From NCBI GenBank assembly GCA_025435555.1, contig JAIWWG010000051.1, positions 192,658 through 256,657 of the forward strand: a stretch of DNA of 64,000 bases. The letters run 5' to 3'. The DNA comes from Chytriomyces cf. hyalinus JEL632. Lineage: Eukaryota; Chytridiomycota; Chytridiomycetes; Chytridiales; Chytriomycetaceae. Both the position numbers and the translations under genes were made by a program. The notes beneath the pieces are model-generated. The model was not told where the DNA came from. It did not search any database and saw only the letters and a list, made by a program, of their open reading frames with translations. Positions 58,214 through 64,000 of the stretch are shown piece after piece; the first letter of the stretch is position 1; every line of letters begins with the position of its first letter.

Positions 58214-60154
58214 TTAGATGTACTTCTTTGGCTGGTTGTTTGATCGCATCCGAAGAACCACTGACACCGCATAGACAGCCACACCGCCAATCATGAAAAA
58301 GAGTCCGTACATGGCGATACTTCCAACACCCGCTCCACCCTTCCCTTGAGAGCTCGCAATTGCATCATGCGCACTCTTGATTTTGTTATGCGACTCATCC
58401 AACTTTCGCGCAACTTCACTCATCTTCATCTGTCCCTGCGAGTTCCCCGTCCGAATCACGTTAAACAGTTCTTTAATGTCCCGATCCAGAGTCACGAGTT
58501 TGTCCTCGAGTTCGAGAATTTTGCTGCGGATTGATTCAACTTTTGCGTCGACGGGTGCGACAGCGCTTGCGACTCCGGCGCTAGCTTTTTCGTGCGAATT
58601 TGTTGCGGCGATTTGCGGCGAATTGATTACTTTTTGTTCGAGCACGTTAAGCGCTTCAATAATTTTGAATTGGTTTTCTTGGAGATGTTGCACGATTGCT
58701 GGCTGCGGTGTTCAGGTTATCAGATGGAGAGCAGCGAGAAGAAGTTGACGTCCAGATTTCTTATTTTTCTCACGTTAAAAGTTTCAGCCTCAGATCCTTC
58801 ATAGGTTTGCTCAGCGTTCAAATCATGTTCGACATCTTCGATTGCTTTCTTGGCTTCTTCGAATGACTGGAAAAAAAAGACATAGTGTCAGCACCGTGTT
58901 TGACCCAGAATTCGCAAGCACGCTCACCTGTTTTACGTCATTCGAGATTTTGTATTCGTCCTGAAATTTGCTTTTCTGAATAGGATTTGATCATTTCAGA
59001 GATGCGCACTTTTGCGTCTGCGCAAAAAAGTCCTTACACTTTTCCTTGGATGTGGGTTCACTTCAAACACCTCCAGTCCAAGAATATCGTGGTCGTCTGA
59101 TAGGCAAAAACACATTTAGCCGTGTTCGACGATACTGTCGTTCAATTCTCTTCTTACCGTGCATGGTCTGTCCAGTAGATGCAGAGACTCCAAAAAAGTA
59201 ACCAGGCGGCAAGTCAATATCCTTGGCTCGGAAACATTCGATAAACTGGTATCCATCCTTGTACAAGTCCACATCCACCTGACAGGAATTTCGGGTGCAC
59301 TTGTTGAGCGCGCCATATTTGATGCAAAGAAAGATTCGATTGAACATACTCTGAGTTGGCGTTTCTTGTAAGTAACGCGAACCCACACTGCGTGTGGAGT
59401 ATTTCTGTAGTCGCGTAAACAGCTTCCTGCCGCAGACTGCATGTAATCCGTGCGTCCATTGACTTCCTTGTTACCGTCATTCACAATCCCATAGATCAGT
59501 GGGCTGTAACGATTCTCCAGTTTCGACGATGTCGAGAAAACGAGCCCAAGACCTGCGCATCCACAAGTCAGTTTGCCCCAGCCCTGGAATGAAAACTGGC
59601 AATAAAATATTCACCATTCCATTTGTCTTTGCTGCCCATCACGGGGCCTTTAACGCCCTTTTCTTTCGAGTACCACAGCGCGAGACCGTCCCCGCCGGCG
59701 TAACCTCTTCCCGCGGCTCTGAATGAAAAATGCATCTGCCAGTCCTTGTGCGTGTTTGGTTCGTCGGCCCAGATGGAACCCGAATGCATTGGCAGAGACG
59801 GTGTCAATCGAATGTTGGCGTTTGAAGCCATGGTATCTGTTCATGTGTTCCAATTAAGCCCCAGAGCCCAATAAAATCCAAAGAAACACGCATACCTCCA
59901 GAGTAAGTAAAAAACGGCACTTTCTTGTCGGAGGAATCCGGGAATATGAAAAACGGCTTCTTGAAGGACTGGGTAAAGTCGTAGCGCCTGTCAATTTGTC
60001 CATGTCCAACATTGGCCAAGTCATCGTCTGTCTCGACGTCAATCTTTTCCACGACCCGTGCCAGCTTTTGACCCTCGCGTGGCGGTTCGACGGCCAGACA
60101 GACTGGGGCGAGTATCGATGCGATGACTGCCGCAATGAGAGGCAGGGACCGCAT
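58214..60154 (-). CDS. ERGIC-53/Emp46-47-type L-type lectin cargo receptor
   Basis: Type I membrane lectin that carries N-glycosylated cargo from ER to Golgi. Eight exons: 60154-59896, 59836-59615, 59552-59350, 59278-59158, 59096-59038, 58975-58928, 58866-58774, 58702-58214; phases close, 497 aa. Signal peptide 1-21; legume-lectin domain with FFTYSGDTMASNANIRLTPS, GYAGGDGLALWYS, YGIVNDGN, VDLYKDGYQFIECF; coiled coil VESIRSKILELEDKLVTLDR; one membrane span GLFFMIGGVAVYAVSVVL; cytosolic tail RMRSNNQPKKYI, a dilysine KKxx COPI retrieval signal. Introns are 59-71 nt. The neighbouring COPB2-like gene encodes the domain type that binds such tails. Starts 22 bp after the 7TM gene stop. Confidence 0.93.
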
Positions 60155-60176
60155 TTATTTACTTTTCCTGAATTAT

Positions 60177-61256
60177 TTATCCATTGGAACTGTTGCCCGT
60201 CTCCTTCTCCACGCGCAACTGGAATCCGCTCATCCAGTGCGTCGATAGACCGGAGAAGTCTTTTGCATCAGCAAACGCAGTCTCAGGCACTGTCAGGTTG
60301 CCCAACGACCGTCCAGACCCAGGCGTCACGAGCGACACGCTGCCTTGCACACTGTCATGCATTGATCTCGATGCCGCCCTCTCATCTCCAAAGACACTAC
60401 CCTCCAGCTCTGCCCGTGCCATGGATATCTCCTTCCCCAAATCATTCGCAGCTTCCTTGTCCCTTGACTCCAGCTTTTGCACAACCATAAACTTCATGCG
60501 CGTGAGTCCCAGTCCAACGCCAAACAAGAACACGTTGCTGCACTTCATTAAAACAACAAATGTGAGCTCTTCACTCGCAAATAAGCAAAACGCTGCGCTG
60601 AAATACGAAGCCGACATTAACGCCGTCGAAATCAATCCGTATCGCGAAATTATGCCCAGTTGTCCAACTTCGCGTCCGGTTCCGCGCTGCAATGTTCGAA
60701 TCTGCCACGAAAACTGGAAGGCGAAGAAGCCGTTGAGAACAAGGGCGGCCAAACTTGTAAAGGCTCCGCAGAAGGAAATAATCAGTTTCTTGGTGTCGGA
60801 GGGGATAAAGTTGTCGGTCTGGAGACAGATGAGGACTCCAGGTACTAGTGCGACGATGGGTGTCGAGTAAAGCGTAGTTGTGGCCATGCCAACTATGAGC
60901 CGGTGGGATTGACGCCGAATAATGTCGTAGGAGCAAAGCCAAATGAATATAGAAAACATGCTCGCGACACTGACAAACGCGCAGTAGCAAACGCTATTGA
61001 GAATCAACACCTCGTAGTCCATATATACAGTGGCTGCCTGGACAGCGTAGAATAGGATACCCAGTGTGTAAAAGACGCTCAAGAGTATGTTGATTGGCGA
61101 CGCTGCGTTGGCAACGGTGACAGGAAGACGCCTTGCAGGCAGCTCTTTGAAGATAACAAAGAATCCGAGCCATGCGAGGAGGAAGCAGTTTCCGTGTGCT
61201 AGGCAAACGGGGATGATGAAGTCCACCAGATGAAGGATGGATGCCATTCCCTTCAA
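60177..61256 (-). CDS. Seven-transmembrane protein, unrelated to 7TM-1
   Basis: Single exon, 359 aa (Met4 at 61247 is an alternative start). Seven hydrophobic segments are clear: IIPVCLAHGNCFLLAWLGFFVIF, NILLSVFYTLGILFYAV, LILNSVCYCAFVSVASMFSI, IVGMATTTLYSTPIVALVPG, LIISFCGAFTSLAALVLNGF, ISTALMSASYFSAAFCLFA, FVVLMKCSNVFLFGVGLG. A cytosolic tail of about 100 residues is rich in Ser/Thr/Gly and acidic residues. No retinal Lys, GPCR DRY or glutamate-receptor signature is visible. Its function is unknown; it could be a receptor. Confidence 0.75.
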   Translation of the reverse strand: MKGMASILHLVDFIIPVCLAHGNCFLLAWLGFFVIFKELPARRLPVTVANAASPINILLSVFYTLGILFYAVQAATVYMDYEVLILNSVCYCAFVSVASMFSIFIWLCSYDIIRRQSHRLIVGMATTTLYSTPIVALVPGVLICLQTDNFIPSDTKKLIISFCGAFTSLAALVLNGFFAFQFSWQIRTLQRGTGREVGQLGIISRYGLISTALMSASYFSAAFCLFASEELTFVVLMKCSNVFLFGVGLGLTRMKFMVVQKLESRDKEAANDLGKEISMARAELEGSVFGDERAASRSMHDSVQGSVSLVTPGSGRSLGNLTVPETAFADAKDFSGLSTHWMSGFQLRVEKETGNSSNG

Positions 61257-61382
61257 ATGACAACAATGGGATTTACCAGCACCGTTCTACCCGGCTAATG
61301 CCCGCCCGCAAAAACAGACATTCCATCCGTTAATACAAGGGAGATCAACGGCGCTTTTAAATCGCTTCTCTTTTTTAAATCG

Positions 61383-63017
61383 ATGCATTCCCTCGAAAGG
61401 AAGACCCTGCGCTCCATCACCCTGCTGCGCTGCAGGCTACCATGGATTCCCATTCGGAGCTATGCTTGCTGTCCACCTGCATCATCAACCACACAGCCGT
61501 CACCCTCAAAGCAGCTAAATCTCCAGCAGTTCTCATATGCTCAACACATCCTTGTCTCCACCGGCACTCCCGACTGGGGACCCATCCCGCAAGCGATGGA
61601 CCCATATCTTGCAGCCGTGACATCGGCAACTTCCATCCTTGCCGGCCTCAAAGTGACAGCAACCTCCGGATCATCCATTGACACCCCAGACGAGAACACG
61701 CGCAACATCCTCGTTCTCCCCGATGGACTCTTGTTTAAAAACGTGCCTCTGGATCAGCGTGCGTTCGATGTGTTTGTGCGCTATCTCGTCGAAACCAGAC
61801 TTGGCGTATTTGACAAGACCCCTCTTGCCACGAAGGAGCTGCATGTCGAACGATTGAAGGGCGAACATCTAGTTGTATGCACACATGGTGTGAGTGCCTC
61901 TTTGTATTTGTAGTGTGTATGTTAAGCAACACTGACGGACTCTTGCTCCAAAAAGAACAAAGACTCTCGGTGCGGCACGCGTGGAAACAATCTCATCCAA
62001 GCCTTAAACTCCCTCCTATCCACCACAAAAACAACCAAACAATACACGGTCCACGATAGCTCGCACGTGGGCGGGCATGACTTTGCAGCCAATCTGATTG
62101 CGTACCCGAAAGGCGACTGGTACGGAAACTTGGCCCAAAACAACGACGCAGAAGAGGACGCGAAAGCTGTCATTGAATCTTTGGAAAGCAACACTGTTCT
62201 TTGGGAGAACTGGCGCGGACGCTTGGAACTTGATGTTTCGATAGCAAAGAGAATGCTTGCGGCGCGGAGTGAAGATGTCGCCGGTGCCGGAGGATGTGGT
62301 TCTAAAAAGAATGCGGAAGCACCCGCTGAAACGGATGCGGCGAAAAAGGAAACAGTGAAAGTCACATACGTGCTTCAGAATGGACAACGAATTGAAGTCG
62401 ATGCAGAGTTGTCTGAGTTCACCCCTTCGGATCCCGAGAACCCATACTTTCCTGCACCAGAGAGTGCGGCATCTGAAGCAACTGCGCCTTCGTCTGAAAT
62501 CTCCCTTTCGGATCCAAGCTATGATGCCAAACCTGCCGTGAGTGACGAAACAGTTTCGATTACATTTGTGTTGGGAAGAACTGGTGCGAAGGAGACGCGC
62601 CAAACTGTTTACGTCAAGCTGGGCGACCGGCTGCTCGAAGTCGCTCAAAAACTCAATATTCCTTCCATTGATGGTGTATGCGGAGGCAACATGGAGTGCG
62701 CAACCTGCCACGTTATCGGTAATTGCGATATTTGAAGGTTTCATTTTTTGGTAACTCATGATTCTTTTTATTTTTTCAGTCGATCAGAAGCATTTTGATG
62801 TTTTACCCCGTGCATCTGATGGCGAAGAAGACATGCTAGAGTACGCAATCGGCCGAGTAGACTGGTACGTTTCTGGTCATTGATTTCTAGCACTGCGGTC
62901 CTGAGCATCTTTTTGTTCACCAGTTCTCGATTGGCATGCCAACTGAAAGCGTCCAAAGAGATGGATGGAATGGAGCTTCGTATCCATTCAACAACACCAG
63001 ATACCTTCTCAATATAA
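61383..63017 (+). CDS. AIM32/Apd1-type thioredoxin-like ferredoxin fused to an adrenodoxin-type ferredoxin
   Basis: Exons 61383-61889, 61956-62718, 62780-62864, 62924-63017; phases close, 482 aa. Residues about 45-260 are a thioredoxin-like [2Fe-2S] protein of the AIM32/Apd1 (Suc_Fer-like) family: SYAQHILVSTGTPDWGPIPQ, the cysteine pair Cys166/Cys175 (CTHGNKDSRC) and the His pair His206/His210 (HVGGHDFA), the spacing known for the Cys2His2 cluster of Apd1. A linker rich in Ala/Glu/Ser follows, then from about 345 an adrenodoxin-type domain with Cys411, Cys417, Cys420 (CGGNMECATC) and Cys457, the C-x5-C-x2-C ... C pattern, and DGEEDMLEYA typical of this class. An Arg/Ser-rich N terminus suggests mitochondrial targeting. 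Divergent from the 7TM gene. Confidence 0.88.
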
Positions 63018-64000
63018 TTTAAATAGTTAAGACAGATTGTGTATTTGGAGAATGCTCCAAACATTTTGCGGGTGAGCAGATTCCAAATAATAAAGCCTGG
63101 GTAAATAAATCCCGAGAAAAAGGCAACAAAAACGAAAAATGAACAACAATAAAAAAAATCGAACTTGTGAAATCGCTCGATCATCGCGTTGAATACAATT
63201 GAGGAGTCCCGACGCTGCCTGAATTGCCGGATCGATTCCGATGCAAAGTTGAATCGAAACTGCCTCGATTTAAAATTGTTTTTCCTGAAAACACAGCAGT
63301 TAGTACAACAAAAATCTTTCGGGATACACCAACCGCCTTGAAATCCAGAAGCCTCCGGCGCCAACGACCCAGCACGCATCCGCCCACCGTGCTGCCCATT
63401 CACACGACTCCCACCGCCCTGTCCTCGAATACCACCTTCAATATCTCTCTGCTGTTGCTGCTGTTTCCGCATTTGAAACGCGACGGCATCATCCAAATCT
63501 GGAATATCAATCACCATGGAAACTGCACGCTGTCGATGTGCTGATACGATATTTGGGATCGAGTTGGATTGTTGGCGTTGTTGATGATGGTGTTGAGGGA
63601 TTGGTTGAATTTGCTGGCGATGTTGTTGTTGGCTGTTTTTGTTTTTGAACGTATAAACCCATGCTGCCGGTTGTCTCGGGTCTCGACATCTGCAACACCA
63701 AATGAACACGAATTAAAAGTACAAAAACAGATGACGAAGGAATAGGCCAGGCCATATTCACGTTATTCGATCCAAACGTATTCATTTGATTGTGATTTTG
63801 AGGTCCAGTTAGTTTTCCAGGCGAATTCGACTGAAACGACTGCTGACTCGACGTCCCACTCATGGCACTCGATGGCCGTGATCCTTGCGGGAGACTCAAC
63901 CGTGTTGGAGGCATCGGAGTCGTGACATGAGATTGATGTGTAATTTGTTGCTGTTGAAACCGCTGCTGAGATTGAAGCGATTGATGACCTTGGTATTCAT
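63018..64000 (-). CDS. Partial Gln-rich protein with possible membrane segment (5' end outside window)
   Basis: Not recognised. From the window edge inward: a Gln/Ser/Pro-rich exon (RLSLPQGSRPSSAMSG, SNSPGKLTGPQNHNQ) to about 63771, an intron with GTGAATATGG donor and TTGCAG acceptor to about 63700, then a His/Gln-rich exon (QIQPIPQHHHQQRQQ) containing SMVIDIPDLDDAVAFQMRKQ, a GTGGTTGG...TTTTCAG intron near 63285-63345, then SRQFRFNFASESIRQFRQRR and a hydrophobic FFVFVAFFSGFIYPGFIIW. Exon phases could not all be reconciled and the stop is unclear; it overlaps the 3' region of the ferredoxin gene. Confidence 0.4.

Overview
The window reads as nuclear DNA of an early-diverging, probably zoosporic (chytrid-type) fungus. 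This is inference. It rests on GT-AG introns mostly 49-90 nt long, gene spacing often under 120 bp, and fungal-type PAM17, THI4, BNA7 and trifunctional ADE3. These sit beside families that are patchy in Dikarya: PTEN, BCAS3, a CKAP2-like protein, a MIG10/RIAM-type PH protein and lineage-specific 7TM families. Coordinates of spliced genes run from start to stop codon, and exon limits are given in each evidence text. Exon phases were checked and close except where a break is stated.

Layout. 1-7035: MRL-type PH protein (+), NAF1 (-), CKAP2-like protein (+), kynurenine formamidase (-). 7036-8636: no intact gene, two copies of a small-protein 3' end. 8637-14020: SNF2/RING ATPase and NLE1/RSA4, both minus. 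14455-17820: C1-tetrahydrofolate synthase (+). 17979-22533: a dense minus-strand block of RBX1, TXNL1, a thiol methyltransferase and TFIIE-alpha. 23376-26312: two intact 7TM genes with a decayed intronless relative between them. 26450-28526: jacalin-like gene and a PTEN homologue. 28635-37475: tRNA-Val, PAM17, mitochondrial uL6, an unrecognised K/S-rich protein, a HOS4-like ankyrin protein and a cytochrome b561 membrane protein. 37599-39152: tRNA-Asp and THI4.

39153-47961 is unusual: nearly 9 kb with no conventional gene. It carries four intact and one decayed copy of a 72-73 aa protein (called S1 here) and two copies of a 58 aa protein (S2), each with conserved upstream and downstream DNA, plus an orphan S2 upstream region. 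This is my main candidate for an undescribed gene system.

47962-64000: OPT oligopeptide transporter, BCAS3-like protein, a single-propeller beta'-COP relative, GNAT acetyltransferase, a broken GH18 chitinase, an ERGIC-53-type cargo lectin, a 7TM protein, an AIM32-type ferredoxin fused to an adrenodoxin-type ferredoxin, and a partial Q-rich gene.

Functional themes: ribosome and H/ACA RNP biogenesis (NAF1, NLE1, uL6m), one-carbon/NAD/thiamine metabolism (C1-THF synthase, BNA7, THI4), early secretory traffic (ERGIC-53, beta'-COP-like) and iron-sulphur/redox proteins (AIM32-ferredoxin, b561, TXNL1). Several otherwise conserved genes (NAF1, CKAP2-like, RBX1, PTEN, HOS4-like, THI4) show single-base frame breaks, some in homopolymers. 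Sequence-consensus errors should therefore be excluded before any gene here is called a pseudogene.
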